A DNA stretch of 64,000 bases. It comes from Catellatospora sichuanensis. GTDB taxonomy: Bacteria; Actinomycetota; Actinomycetes; Mycobacteriales; Micromonosporaceae. Positions 34,332 through 42,443 of this stretch are shown here, one piece after another (the stretch's first letter is position 1; each line of letters starts with the position of its first letter). Below the pieces are notes generated by a model. It was not told the origin of the DNA and made no database searches. It worked only from the letters and a program-made list of their open reading frames with translations. The DNA lies in the NCBI RefSeq assembly GCF_007483665.1, contig NZ_VIQO01000030.1:62001-126000 (forward strand). The letters are read 5' to 3'. The position numbers were made by a program, and so were the translations under genes.

Positions 34332-34345
34332 ATAGAGAGGCGGAC

Positions 34346-34684
34346 ATGGACCGACTGAGCCTGGTCTTCGCGGCGCTGGCCGACCCGACCCGACGGGCGA
34401 TCCTCGCCCGCCTGGCCGACGGCGACGCCACCGTGAACCAGCTCGCCGAGCCGTTTCCGATCAGCCTCCAGGCGGTCTCCAAGCATCTGAAGGTGCTGGA
34501 GCAGGCGGGCCTGATCACCCGCGGCCGGGACGCGCAGTGGCGGCCCTGCCGACTGGAGGCGGCTCCGCTGCGCGACATCTCGGCGTGGGCGGAGCAATAC
34601 CGCCGATTCTGGGACGAGCGCTACGACCGGCTGGACGACTACCTGCGGACCCTGCAGACGGGTCCCACCACAGAGGAGAAGTGA
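34346..34684 (+). CDS. ArsR-family transcriptional regulator
   Basis: A 112-residue winged-helix repressor. It has RLSLVFAALADPTRRAILARLADGDATVNQLAEPFPISLQAVSKHLKVLEQAGLITRGRDAQWRPCRL, the standard fold with recognition helix SLQAVSKHLKVLE. There is no CxC metal site, which fits the subgroup always paired with an SRPBCC (AHSA1-like) gene, as here one base downstream. It probably represses its own two-gene operon through the GTTGA repeats in front of it. ATG 34346 is preceded by a purine-rich AGAGAGG. Confidence 0.93.
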   Translation: MDRLSLVFAALADPTRRAILARLADGDATVNQLAEPFPISLQAVSKHLKVLEQAGLITRGRDAQWRPCRLEAAPLRDISAWAEQYRRFWDERYDRLDDYLRTLQTGPTTEEK

Positions 34685-34685
34685 G

Positions 34686-35162
34686 ATGGGCGAGACCAAG
34701 ACCCTGGACGTCAAGCTGCAGGGCGACCTCGAGATCGTGATGACGCGCAGCTTCGACGCGCCCCTGGCACTGGTCTGGGAGGTGCACACCAAGGCCGAGC
34801 ACCTGAAGAAGTGGTGGGCGCGTGGCCACGAGGCAGACATCACCGAGTTCGACTTCCGGCCCGGCGGCAAGTGGCGCATCGTCGAGCACGGCGACAACGG
34901 CGAGGAGTGGGCCTTCCGCGGCGAGGTCCGCGAGATCGTGCCCATGGAACTGATCGTGCAGACCTTCGAGTGGGAGGGCCTGCCCGGCCACATCTCCGTC
35001 GAGCGGCTCGTCTTCGAGCACAAGGACGGCAAGACCACGCTCACCGGCACGTCGACGTTCGCCAACAAGGAGGACCGGGACGGCATGGTCGCCTCCGGCA
35101 TGGAGGGCGGCGCCAACGAGTCCTACCAGGCGCTGGACGCGTACCTCAAGACGCTGGCCTGA
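34686..35162 (+). CDS. SRPBCC (AHSA1/START-like) protein
   Basis: A 158-residue helix-grip protein: MTRSFDAPLALVWEVHTKAEHLKKWW, FDFRPGGKWRIVEHG, EIVPMELIVQTFEWEG and the long C-terminal helix ESYQALDAYLKTLA. It is the partner of the ArsR regulator directly before it. Members bind hydrophobic ligands; a role as ligand carrier or detoxifier released from repression is plausible but unproven. A terminator hairpin follows. Confidence 0.92.
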   Translation: MGETKTLDVKLQGDLEIVMTRSFDAPLALVWEVHTKAEHLKKWWARGHEADITEFDFRPGGKWRIVEHGDNGEEWAFRGEVREIVPMELIVQTFEWEGLPGHISVERLVFEHKDGKTTLTGTSTFANKEDRDGMVASGMEGGANESYQALDAYLKTLA

Positions 35163-35171
35163 CCGGCGCGG

Positions 35172-35207
35172 CGGCCCGCACCGACGGACGTCCGCCGGTG
35201 CGGGCCG
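35172..35207. terminator. Bidirectional terminator hairpin
   Basis: CGGCCCGCACCG (35172-35183) pairs perfectly with CGGTGCGGGCCG (35196-35207) across a 12-base loop, between convergent genes. Confidence 0.8.
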
Positions 35208-35214
35208 TGCCGTC

Positions 35215-36681
35215 TCAGTTGCGCGCGCCGCCCAGGCCGAGCAGCGCCGCCAGGCCGAGTGCGCTGCGCGGGGCGTACGGCATCCGCCACAGCCCGCCGT
35301 GCGCCGCGCCCTGCGCCTCCTCCTGCCACACGTGCTCTCGCACCGGCGGGGGATTGCGCAGGTCGTGCACCAGCAGCGCGGCCATCAGCGTGTTGGACGT
35401 CGCCGGTTCGAACACCTCCACGCCGAACGCCGGCGCGCCCGCGTACGCCGCGGCCAGCACCCGGTTCTTCACCACCGAGCGGGTCCGGGTCGGCGGCGCG
35501 ACCTTGAGGCTGACCGTCGCGCCCTCGTGTCGGGCCACCGCCGCCCGCCACCGCTGCAGCCGCTTGGCCAGGGCGTAGTTCGGACCCTGTTGCGCCACGA
35601 GGCTGTCGCAGATGCCCGGGTCGGCCTCGGGCGGATAGTTGCGCCGCAGCAGCCGCCCCGCCGACAGCATCCGCAGCGGCCCGCGCAGCGTACGCAGCGT
35701 CGACGGCTGCCGGTACTTCTCGTCGGCCTGGGCGACCGCCTCGCCGGGCGCGGCGAACACGTCCGTCGGGGTGGCCAGGAACGCCAGCGCCGTGTCCGGG
35801 CGCTGCCCGCGCAGGTGCTCGGTCAGCGCGTCCACCGCGGCGCAGACGCGCACATTGGTCGCTCCGTCCGCATAGACGTAGTTGCCGACCACCAGCCGGC
35901 CGTCCACGCCGAGCAGCCAGTCCGCGACCGTGGGCAGCTGGTGCAGCAGGTCCGCGCCGGCGACCTCGGCCAGGTCCGCGTGGTCGCGGCGCGCGGCGGC
36001 GACCGGGATGCGCAGCCGGCCCCCGTACCGCCGGGCGGTCTCCAGCAGGCCCCGCCACAGCTGCGGCCGCGGCAGGTCGACCGCGACCACCTCGCCGCCC
36101 CAGCGCAGCAGCGAATGCGTCGGGCCCATCTCGGCGCCCGCGCCCAGCGCCACCACCCGCACGTCGGACAGGTCCAGCCAGTCCGGATTGGCGGCCACCG
36201 CCCGCACCGCTTCCGCGCAGCTCGGCTCCACGACCCCGGCGGCGACCCACGCATCCAGCTGCCGGGCCAGCGCGTCGCCGCGCAGCCGCTCACCCCGGTA
36301 CGGCAGGGACAGCTCGCGGTCCACGTCACCGTCGCCGCCGACCGTCACCGTGCCCAGCTCGGTGGACGGGTCAGGCTTGCGCTCGAACGCCTCCGTCAGG
36401 CCGATCTCGCCGTCCTCGGCCACCACCCGCATCCGCCGATGCAGCGACGCCAGGCCGGCCGCCGCGCTGCCGCGCGCGGCGTCACCGGAGGTCAGACCCG
36501 CCTCGACCAGCCGCCGGAAGTGCACCAGGTAGTCGGTGCGCCAGTTGGTCTCGTGCTCGGCCGCGCGGGCGCCGACCGGGTCCACCGGCCGCAGCGCGTC
36601 GGCGACCACCGCCCGTCCCAGCGCGGACGTGCTGCGCTCGGTGCCGCTGCTGACGGGGAAGACCACCCCGGACGATGCCAT
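35215..36681 (-). CDS. Conserved hypothetical protein with Rossmann-like motif
   Basis: A 488-residue cytoplasmic protein I do not recognise. In the middle it shows VRVVALGAGAEMGPTHSLLRWGG followed by VVAVDLPRP, which resembles a nucleotide- or SAM-binding GxGxxxG loop with an acidic residue ending the second strand. Before this lies a region with DRELSLPYRGERLRGDALARQLDAWVAAGVVEPSCAEAV, and after it VVGNYVYADGATNVRVCAAVDAL. The C-terminus contains HVWQEEAQGAAHGG. ATG 36681 follows AAGGAG. A methyltransferase- or dehydrogenase-like enzyme is possible; no closer call is justified. Confidence 0.7.
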   Translation of the reverse strand: MASSGVVFPVSSGTERSTSALGRAVVADALRPVDPVGARAAEHETNWRTDYLVHFRRLVEAGLTSGDAARGSAAAGLASLHRRMRVVAEDGEIGLTEAFERKPDPSTELGTVTVGGDGDVDRELSLPYRGERLRGDALARQLDAWVAAGVVEPSCAEAVRAVAANPDWLDLSDVRVVALGAGAEMGPTHSLLRWGGEVVAVDLPRPQLWRGLLETARRYGGRLRIPVAAARRDHADLAEVAGADLLHQLPTVADWLLGVDGRLVVGNYVYADGATNVRVCAAVDALTEHLRGQRPDTALAFLATPTDVFAAPGEAVAQADEKYRQPSTLRTLRGPLRMLSAGRLLRRNYPPEADPGICDSLVAQQGPNYALAKRLQRWRAAVARHEGATVSLKVAPPTRTRSVVKNRVLAAAYAGAPAFGVEVFEPATSNTLMAALLVHDLRNPPPVREHVWQEEAQGAAHGGLWRMPYAPRSALGLAALLGLGGARN

Positions 36682-36790
36682 CGTGCCGCTCCTTCGCCTG
36701 GCCGCGGCGGGTGCGGGCCGCGTCGAGCGCGGACACTATCGCTAAGCTGGGCGGTGGGCAACGACAGCCCGCCGCCGGACCGCCGTGGCG

Positions 36791-37882
36791 TCAGTCTCGC
36801 GGATCATCGCCGGACGCGGGCACCGACCGGGCGGCCAGCCGTCGCCGGAAGTGGTCGTTGCCGTTGCGGGCGTCGAACCGCCCGGCGAGGTCGTTCGCGA
36901 TCGCCGCCAGCTCGTCGCACAGGGCCCCGACGGTGGTCTCCGGGTCGCCGCCACGCCGCCCGTCACGTACGACCGCGCCACCGTGCCCGGTCTCGGCCAG
37001 CCCGCGCAGCACCATCACCGCGCCCGAGGCGAACTCCATGGTCTGGAACGGTGACGGCGAGCCGTCCAGCCAGGGCAGATGGCGCTCCACCAGTTCGAGC
37101 CCGCGCACCTCGTTGCCGGTCAGCCCGAAGTACACCAGGTGCAGGCCGATGCCGTGCAACCAGTTCGCATCGCGCATGCCGGGATAGGCGCGCCGCTGCG
37201 CCTCCCGTGCCCCGTCCAGGTCGCCCGTCCGCACATACGGCAGCAGGGCATGGCTGAGCAGCCAGGACGGCTGGCCGTGGCAGGTGAGGTGCTTCGACTT
37301 CTCGGTGAGCTCGACCGCCCTGGCGAACTGGCCGGTCTCCTCGTAACACTCGATGAGGTACGACGGCACGCAGGCGTTGCAGCTCGACATCCGGTCGGGC
37401 TCGGCGACGAGGAAACGGTCGTGCCAGGACAGCGCCGCGTCGTGGTCGCCCAGGTGCAGCGCGACGTACATCCGCAACTGGTAGATCGCGTGCATGCGGT
37501 AGCCGGAGCTGCGCAGATGCCGCTCGGCGTCGTCGAAGACCTGCTCGATCTGCGTGCGTGCGACAGCCGGGAATCGCACCAGGTTCATGGGTGCGTAAAC
37601 CAGCAGCCGCAGCAGCCGCTGGTGCTGCCACGGCGTGACGACCTCCGGGCTGCGCTCGAGCGTGGCCAGGCACATCGCCATTGCGAGCAGCTTGCGCTGG
37701 GTCTGCCCGGCACGCACGTAGTCGCCCATCGCGTCGAGCCGGGCGTTGAAGGCGAAGGCGTCCAGGCCGGCGGCGTCGGCAAGGCGGATCACCTCGTCCA
37801 GGCGCTCGCACTTCGCTCTGCCGGCGGGCATGGATCTCGCCTCGTTCAGCGCGGCGGCCAGGTCCCGCTCGGTGTGCACCAT
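36791..37882 (-). CDS. Hypothetical protein with TPR-like helical repeats
   Basis: A 363-residue soluble protein, all-helical by appearance. Paired helices of 30-40 residues recur, for example LRMYVALHLGDHDAALSWHDRFLVAE, SYLIECYEETGQFARAVELTEKS and LLPYVRTGDLDGAREAQRRAYPGM, in the manner of tetratricopeptide proteins. It starts at ATG 37882 without a clear ribosome binding site. No enzymatic motif. It lies 45 bases after the P-loop kinase gene on the same strand, so they may be co-transcribed. Confidence 0.65.
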   Translation of the reverse strand: MVHTERDLAAALNEARSMPAGRAKCERLDEVIRLADAAGLDAFAFNARLDAMGDYVRAGQTQRKLLAMAMCLATLERSPEVVTPWQHQRLLRLLVYAPMNLVRFPAVARTQIEQVFDDAERHLRSSGYRMHAIYQLRMYVALHLGDHDAALSWHDRFLVAEPDRMSSCNACVPSYLIECYEETGQFARAVELTEKSKHLTCHGQPSWLLSHALLPYVRTGDLDGAREAQRRAYPGMRDANWLHGIGLHLVYFGLTGNEVRGLELVERHLPWLDGSPSPFQTMEFASGAVMVLRGLAETGHGGAVVRDGRRGGDPETTVGALCDELAAIANDLAGRFDARNGNDHFRRRLAARSVPASGDDPRD

Positions 37883-37927
37883 GGCCGGAGCGTACCGGCG
37901 GCACATCACCGGTCGATGTCCAGCAGC

Positions 37928-38464
37928 TCAGTCTGCGCGGGCCGCGGTGATCCGGCCGGCCAGGGCGGCCACGTCGACCGGGCCGGTGGTGTCGACCCGG
38001 TGCAGGGTGCCCACGCCGAGCGGGGCCGCTGCGGCCGCCCAGGCCGCGAACCGCACCCCGCTGTCGACGAGCGTGTCGCGGTGCACCGGGTGACGGCCGG
38101 GCGCACGGGACTCGTACCGCCGCCGGGCGACCTCGACGGGCGCGTCGCACCAGACCTCGTGGACGGTCGCCGGATCGACCTCGGCGCGGGCCAGGCCCGC
38201 GAGCACGACGCCACGCAGCTGTGCCAGCCACGGCGACTCGAGCACCGCGCCGCCCGGTGCGTACGCGAGCAGTGTCCAGAGCGTCTCGCCGGCGGCGACG
38301 CCCAGCGAGCGGCTCCACTCGGCGCCCTGCCCCGGCAGATGATCGGCGAGGGTCTCCTTCACCGCGTCCTTGGCGAAGACGGGCAGCCGCAGCGCGCGGC
38401 CGAGCTCCCGCGCCAGGGTCGTCTTCCCCGCACCGGGAAGGCCGTTCACCAGCACTACAAGCAC
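37928..38464 (-). CDS. P-loop kinase-like AAA ATPase
   Basis: A 178-residue nucleotide-binding protein. It starts (GTG) directly at the P-loop strand: LVVLVNGLPGAGKTTLARELG, with Walker A GLPGAGKTT, then FAKDAVKETLAD, LESPWLAQLR and VWCDAPVEVARRRYESR, the layout of Zeta-toxin/polynucleotide- or gluconate-kinase-like enzymes, where the last segment is the lid with Arg residues. It probably phosphorylates a small molecule or nucleic acid end. It is divergent from a HAD-family gene at 38603, which could be a functional counterpart (phosphatase). Confidence 0.8.
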   Translation of the reverse strand: MLVVLVNGLPGAGKTTLARELGRALRLPVFAKDAVKETLADHLPGQGAEWSRSLGVAAGETLWTLLAYAPGGAVLESPWLAQLRGVVLAGLARAEVDPATVHEVWCDAPVEVARRRYESRAPGRHPVHRDTLVDSGVRFAAWAAAAAPLGVGTLHRVDTTGPVDVAALAGRITAARAD

Positions 38465-38602
38465 GTGCGGATGCTACCGGCCGGATGTAGCCCTCGCCCG
38501 CCACGCGCGTCCGCCGACCAGCCGTTCGCCTTGCCCGGCAGGCCGGACGGCGGCAGACTGGCTGTCGGCAGTGGACAGACGGCCGAGGAGGGGATCGCGC
38601 TG

Positions 38603-39172
38603 GTGCGGCGGGAACGGAAGGCCGTGGCGGGTGTGCCGATCTGGCTGCTGGACATCGACGGTGTCATCAACGCGGTCACCGATCTGCCGGATCGCCGCGT
38701 CTGGCCGGACCACGAATGGGTCCGGACCACCGCGCCCAGCAACCACGACCTCGAGTGGCCCATCCTCGCCGCGACGCCCGTGCTGGACTTCCTGCGCCGC
38801 GTCCACGAGCACGGCCGCGCCGAGATCTGGTGGCACAGCACCTGGCAGCACCACTCCGTCAACGTCGGCACCGCACTGGGTCTGCCGGCCTGGCCGGTGC
38901 GCGAGTGCCCCGAGTTCGGATCCCAGGACACCGCCCTGGCGACACCGCTGGCCAGGACGAAGCAGACCTGGTGGAAGCTGCCCGCGGCGCAGCGGGTGCT
39001 TGAGGAGGGCCGCCCGCTGCTGTGGACCGACGACGACGTACGCCACCAGCTGCGCGGCGCCGACACCAGGCCGTGGGGCAACCGGGCGCTGGTGGTGGCC
39101 CCGCCGGTGGAGGCCGGTTTGACGCCGCGTCAGCTGCGCCGCATCGATCGCTGGCTCTCCAGGTGGGCCTGA
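38603..39172 (+). CDS. HAD-like protein (HAD_SAK-type)
   Basis: About 189 residues with a haloacid dehalogenase fold. Motif I is WLLDIDGVINAV (DxDG), motif II lies near IWWHSTWQHHSVNVG (the conserved S/T then W), and motif III/IV near RPLLWTDDDVR with paired Asp. This pattern matches the HAD domains found in Swiss-army-knife RNA repair systems and free-standing actinobacterial relatives. The start is uncertain; GTG 38603 with GAGGAGG upstream is preferred. A phosphatase acting on nucleic acid ends or metabolites is possible; substrate unknown. Confidence 0.75.
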   Translation: MRRERKAVAGVPIWLLDIDGVINAVTDLPDRRVWPDHEWVRTTAPSNHDLEWPILAATPVLDFLRRVHEHGRAEIWWHSTWQHHSVNVGTALGLPAWPVRECPEFGSQDTALATPLARTKQTWWKLPAAQRVLEEGRPLLWTDDDVRHQLRGADTRPWGNRALVVAPPVEAGLTPRQLRRIDRWLSRWA

Positions 39173-39235
39173 CCCACCCCTACGTACCGTGTATTGCTGC
39201 GGTACCCTCCGTGTGTCTTATGTGGAGGGTGGTCG

Positions 39236-39718
39236 ATGAATAGTGGTCCGAGCGTCCAGGACAGGGCGGCCCACGCCGGATTCGGCAGCCTGCTGCAGCG
39301 GTACGGCACCCGGCCGGTGGCGCAGCTGCTCATCGCCCCGATCGTGGCCGTGACCACGCTGGTGCTGGGCTTCGGTGCGGACATCGTGCCCTACCAGATC
39401 GCCGGCACCGTGATCACCGTCGGCCTGCTCGTTCAGGCCATGCTGATCCGCCGCAACCGGACCATCCACGTGTTCGAGCGGGGCATGATCACGGTCGGCG
39501 CACTCGGCCGGGTGCAGCACGTGGTGACCTGGCACGAGGTGGCCTACGTCGAAGGCGTCACCGTCAACACCAGCAACGGCGCGTTCACCACCACCCGGCG
39601 CGACTTCACCGTGCACTTGCCCGGCGGCAGGGTCCGGTTCAACGACCTCCTGGTGGCCGACGGCGACCGGCTCGCCGCCCACATCGCCCTGCGGGCCGGG
39701 CAGCGCCGCCTGTTCTGA
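39236..39718 (+). CDS. Hypothetical membrane protein with cytoplasmic PH-like domain
   Basis: A 160-residue protein with two TM helices (about residues 28-45 and 52-70, LLIAPIVAVTTLVLGFG and IAGTVITVGLLVQAML) and a small C-terminal beta-rich domain (about 72-150: RTIHVFERGMITVGALGRVQHVVTWHEVAYVEG). This layout resembles DUF6585-type and bacterial PH-domain proteins. ATG 39236 is preceded by GGAGGGT at a good distance. Function unknown. Confidence 0.7.
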   Translation: MNSGPSVQDRAAHAGFGSLLQRYGTRPVAQLLIAPIVAVTTLVLGFGADIVPYQIAGTVITVGLLVQAMLIRRNRTIHVFERGMITVGALGRVQHVVTWHEVAYVEGVTVNTSNGAFTTTRRDFTVHLPGGRVRFNDLLVADGDRLAAHIALRAGQRRLF

Positions 39719-39894
39719 CCGCCTGCGAGAAGCGGGCACCCCGGCCTCTCGGCGGCCCCGTTGCCAGCCGGCTATGCCCTCACCTCGCAGATGTGGTTCG
39801 GTCACCGTTCGCGGACCGGCCGCGGTTGCGGCCCGCCGTGGCGACTACGATGACGTCTGCTGATCAGGGCATTGTTGCGGGGGAGTGGTCTGTG

Positions 39895-40590
39895 ATGAGC
39901 GGCCTGCACACGATCGACACCGGCGTGCTCGACGACCCGGCCGGGGCAGCGCTGTCCGGCCCGCACGCCGTGTTCGCCCGTCGGCACGGTCAGGCGGCCT
40001 GCTACGACCCGGCCGTGACACCGTTTGCCGCGCTGCCGGCGGGCGCCGACACGCAGGCGTGGGACGATCTCGCGGCGCTGGTCGGTCCGGATGGCAGGGC
40101 CGTGGTCATCGGCGACTGCCCCGTGCCGGCGGGCTGGCAGATCACCTGGCAGGACGAGGTCGTCCAGCTGGTCGACGCCACGATCGCGGTCGCGGACGAG
40201 CCCGCGGCGGTGCCGCTGGGCACGGCCGACGTCCCGGAGATGCTCGACCTGGTCGAACGCACCAAGCCGGGGCCGTTTCTCGCCCGCACGCTCGAAATGG
40301 GTACCTACCTCGGCATCAGGCAGGACGGCAGGCTAGTGGCGATGGCCGGGGAGCGCATGCATCCACCGGGTTTCACCGAGATCAGTGCGGTTTGTACCGA
40401 CCCTGCATACCGCGGGCAGGGGCTGGCCACCCGGCTCATCCGGGCGGTCGCCGCGGGCGTGCGGCGGCGCGGCGAGACGCCGTTCCTGCACGCGGCCAGC
40501 GACAACACCAGCGCGATCCGGCTCTACGAGGCGATGGGCTTCGCGGTCCGGCGGCAGCTCACCTTCACCGTCGTGGTCGCGCCGAGCTGA
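39895..40590 (+). CDS. GNAT-family N-acetyltransferase
   Basis: About 231 residues. The C-terminal GNAT fold (about 105-231) has TYLGIRQDGRLVAMAGERM, then ISAVCTDPAYRGQGLATRLIRAVAAGV with the R-G-Q-G-L-A acetyl-CoA loop, and NTSAIRLYEAMGFAVRRQLTF. The N-terminal 100 residues are a degenerate second GNAT-like repeat, as in the FR47-type proteins. The target amine is unknown. Its last 26 bases overlap the end of the convergent P-loop gene. Confidence 0.87.
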   Translation: MSGLHTIDTGVLDDPAGAALSGPHAVFARRHGQAACYDPAVTPFAALPAGADTQAWDDLAALVGPDGRAVVIGDCPVPAGWQITWQDEVVQLVDATIAVADEPAAVPLGTADVPEMLDLVERTKPGPFLARTLEMGTYLGIRQDGRLVAMAGERMHPPGFTEISAVCTDPAYRGQGLATRLIRAVAAGVRRRGETPFLHAASDNTSAIRLYEAMGFAVRRQLTFTVVVAPS

Positions 40591-41128
40591 CCGGGCTCAG
40601 CTCGTCGAGCCAGCGGTCCAGCTCGGCCGGAGTGCGGAACAGCAGCACCTGGGGGCCGGGGGAGTCCGCGGCCCACCGGCGCATCCGGCGGCGCTTGCGA
40701 CCGAACGACGCGAAGTGCCACAGGATGATCGACTCGGAGGACAGCACGCTGCCGAGCGTCTCGCGGTTGCCGTTGCAGATGACCTCTCCGGTGGAGACCA
40801 GCCGCGCGGTGCGCCGCAGCAGCCGCCGCAGCGTCAGCCCGCGGGAGAAGTCCAGGCCGATGACCAGGTCGGCGGAGGCGAGCGGGACGTCGAGCCAGTC
40901 CTTGTACGCGCCGTCGAGGATCCAGGACTTCCGCCGGCAGACCGCCGCGATCCGGTCCCGCTGCACCGGCATCGGGACCTCTTTCCAGCCTGGCTCCCAG
41001 GTCATCTCGTCGACCGGCTGCCAGGGCAGGCCCAACCGCCGGGAGAGCTCCAGGGCGAGGGTGGACTTGCCCGCCCCGTACACCCCGTAGATCAGGATCT
41101 TCTGCGGAAAGGGGCGGCTCGCGGTCAC
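40565..41128 (-). CDS. P-loop kinase, adenylate-kinase topology (FlaR/shikimate kinase-like)
   Basis: A 187-residue nucleotide-binding protein. ILIYGVYGAGKSTLALELSRRLGLP carries Walker A GVYGAGKST; WILDGAYKDWLDVPLASADLVIGLDFSR is the classical W-x-x-D-G-x-Y segment of topology-modulation proteins (DNA topology modulation/FlaR-like), and TLRRLLRRTAR is the lid. It starts with GTG 41128; a longer reading from an ATG at 41165 would run into the operator palindrome. Function in vivo unknown. It shares its promoter region with the divergent TetR gene. Confidence 0.82.
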   Translation of the reverse strand: MTASRPFPQKILIYGVYGAGKSTLALELSRRLGLPWQPVDEMTWEPGWKEVPMPVQRDRIAAVCRRKSWILDGAYKDWLDVPLASADLVIGLDFSRGLTLRRLLRRTARLVSTGEVICNGNRETLGSVLSSESIILWHFASFGRKRRRMRRWAADSPGPQVLLFRTPAELDRWLDELSPVSSARPRR

Positions 41129-41156
41129 CGGCCGAGCGTAGCGGGCGCCCGCACGA

Positions 41157-41183
41157 AACAACATATGTTGTTCTTTGAACAAC
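41157..41183. promoter_or_regulatory. TetR operators in the divergent promoter
   Basis: AACAACATATGTTGTT (41157-41172) is a perfect 16-bp palindrome; GTTGTTC and GAACAAC (41167-41183) form a second inverted repeat that overlaps it. The two sites lie between the P-loop kinase and the TetR gene, 18 bases before the regulator start codon, and likely bind it. Confidence 0.7.
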
Positions 41184-41200
41184 CATCGTAGTATCGCTTC

Positions 41201-41794
41201 ATGTCGAATCGACGTGACCTGCTTCTGGACGCCGCGATCTCGCTGCTGGGCGAGCGCGGGATGCACGGGCTCACGCACCGCGCCGTCGACACCCAGGCCG
41301 GGCTGCCGTCCGGCTCGGCGGCGAACTACTTCAGCACTCGGGACGCCCTGCTCGACGCGCTGGTGGAACGCGTCGCCGACCGCGAACGCGACAACTGGGA
41401 CCAGCTGTGGGCGGCCCGCTGCCCGACCACCCCCGCCGAGCTTGCCGACGCGCTGGCCGAGTTCGCCCACCAGGCCACCGGCCCGCATCGCGCGCTGACG
41501 CTGGCCCGCTACGCCGTGCTCGTCGAGGCGGCCCACCGGCCGCCGCTGCGGGCGCAGCTCGCCGCCGTCGGTGGGCGAGTGCGGGCGCACTTCCTCACCT
41601 GGATACGCGTGTCCGGTTCCACCGACCTGGAGCGGGACGCGCCGATCATCATGAACTGCTGGACCGGCCTGGTCCTGCACCAGCTGTCCTACCCGAACCC
41701 GAACTTCGACCCCCTCGGGCAGCTCGGCCCGCTCGTCGCCGCACTGTTCCCCGGCCGGTCGCCACGTGGAAAGCGAGGCAGTCATGGACCGTGA
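41201..41794 (+). CDS. TetR-family transcriptional regulator
   Basis: A 197-residue repressor. The N-terminal helix-turn-helix is RRDLLLDAAISLLGERGMHGLTHRAVDTQAGLPSGSAANYFSTRDALLDALVER (residues 4-57), matching the family; the rest is the helical ligand domain, with TGPHRALTLARYAVLVEAAHRPPLR. It overlaps the next gene by 11 bases, so they form an operon. Strong palindromes in front of it suggest autoregulation; it may also control the divergent kinase-like gene. Confidence 0.93.
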   Translation: MSNRRDLLLDAAISLLGERGMHGLTHRAVDTQAGLPSGSAANYFSTRDALLDALVERVADRERDNWDQLWAARCPTTPAELADALAEFAHQATGPHRALTLARYAVLVEAAHRPPLRAQLAAVGGRVRAHFLTWIRVSGSTDLERDAPIIMNCWTGLVLHQLSYPNPNFDPLGQLGPLVAALFPGRSPRGKRGSHGP

Positions 41795-42425
41795 TCAGGT
41801 ATGGCAGGCCATCGACGCGCATCGGCAGGGCGTCGCCGATCTACTCGATCAGCTGTCCGATGAGGACTGGCGGCTTCCGTCACTGTGCGCGGGCTGGACC
41901 GTGCGCGACGTCGCCGCGCACCTGACCCTGCAGCAGATAGGGCTAGGTGACGTCCTGCGCGAGCTGCCGTACGTACGCCCCCACGGCATGAACCGGCTGA
42001 TCCTCGACATGGCCCACCGCCGCGCAGCACTGCCCACCGCGGAACTCGTCGCGCGTATCCGCGCCACGATCGGCTCGCGCCGGCACAACCTCGGCGTCAC
42101 GCCGCTGGAGACACTGATCGACATCCTGGTGCACAGCCAGGACATCGCGGTCCCGGTGGGTCGCCGGCTCGCCCTGGACCCAGCCGCCGCGGGCACCGCC
42201 GCGACCCGGGTGTGGGCGCTGAACTGGCCGTTCCGAGCACGCCGGCGGATGGCGGGCTTTCGGCTGACCGCGACCGACACGGACTGGGCCATGGGCGAGG
42301 GAGCCGAGGTCAGCGCCCCGATCGAGGCGATCCTGCTGGTGCTCACCGGGCGGCTGACGGCCCTTCCCGACCTGTCGGGTGCCGGATCCGCGGCGCTCGC
42401 CGCACGGCTGTCGGTTGCGGCCTGA
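41784..42425 (+). CDS. Maleylpyruvate isomerase/DinB-family mycothiol-dependent protein
   Basis: About 213 residues. The N-terminal DinB-like four-helix bundle (about 1-140) has WQAIDAHRQGVADLLDQLSDEDWRLPSLCAGWTVRDVAAHLTLQQIG, with the conserved metal-binding His in AAHL, and a later His pair in DILVHSQDIAVPVGR. This is the MDMPI family, whose members use mycothiol, the thiol of actinobacteria. It is co-transcribed with the TetR regulator and probably detoxifies or isomerises a compound that the repressor senses. Confidence 0.88.
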   Translation: MDRDQVWQAIDAHRQGVADLLDQLSDEDWRLPSLCAGWTVRDVAAHLTLQQIGLGDVLRELPYVRPHGMNRLILDMAHRRAALPTAELVARIRATIGSRRHNLGVTPLETLIDILVHSQDIAVPVGRRLALDPAAAGTAATRVWALNWPFRARRRMAGFRLTATDTDWAMGEGAEVSAPIEAILLVLTGRLTALPDLSGAGSAALAARLSVAA

Positions 42426-42443
42426 GTCGGCCGTCGGACGCGT

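Noticed and set aside
37079-39172. One 697-codon plus-strand gene
   Set aside because: Only the last 190 codons (HAD-like) look coding; the earlier part lies antisense to the TPR-like and P-loop genes.
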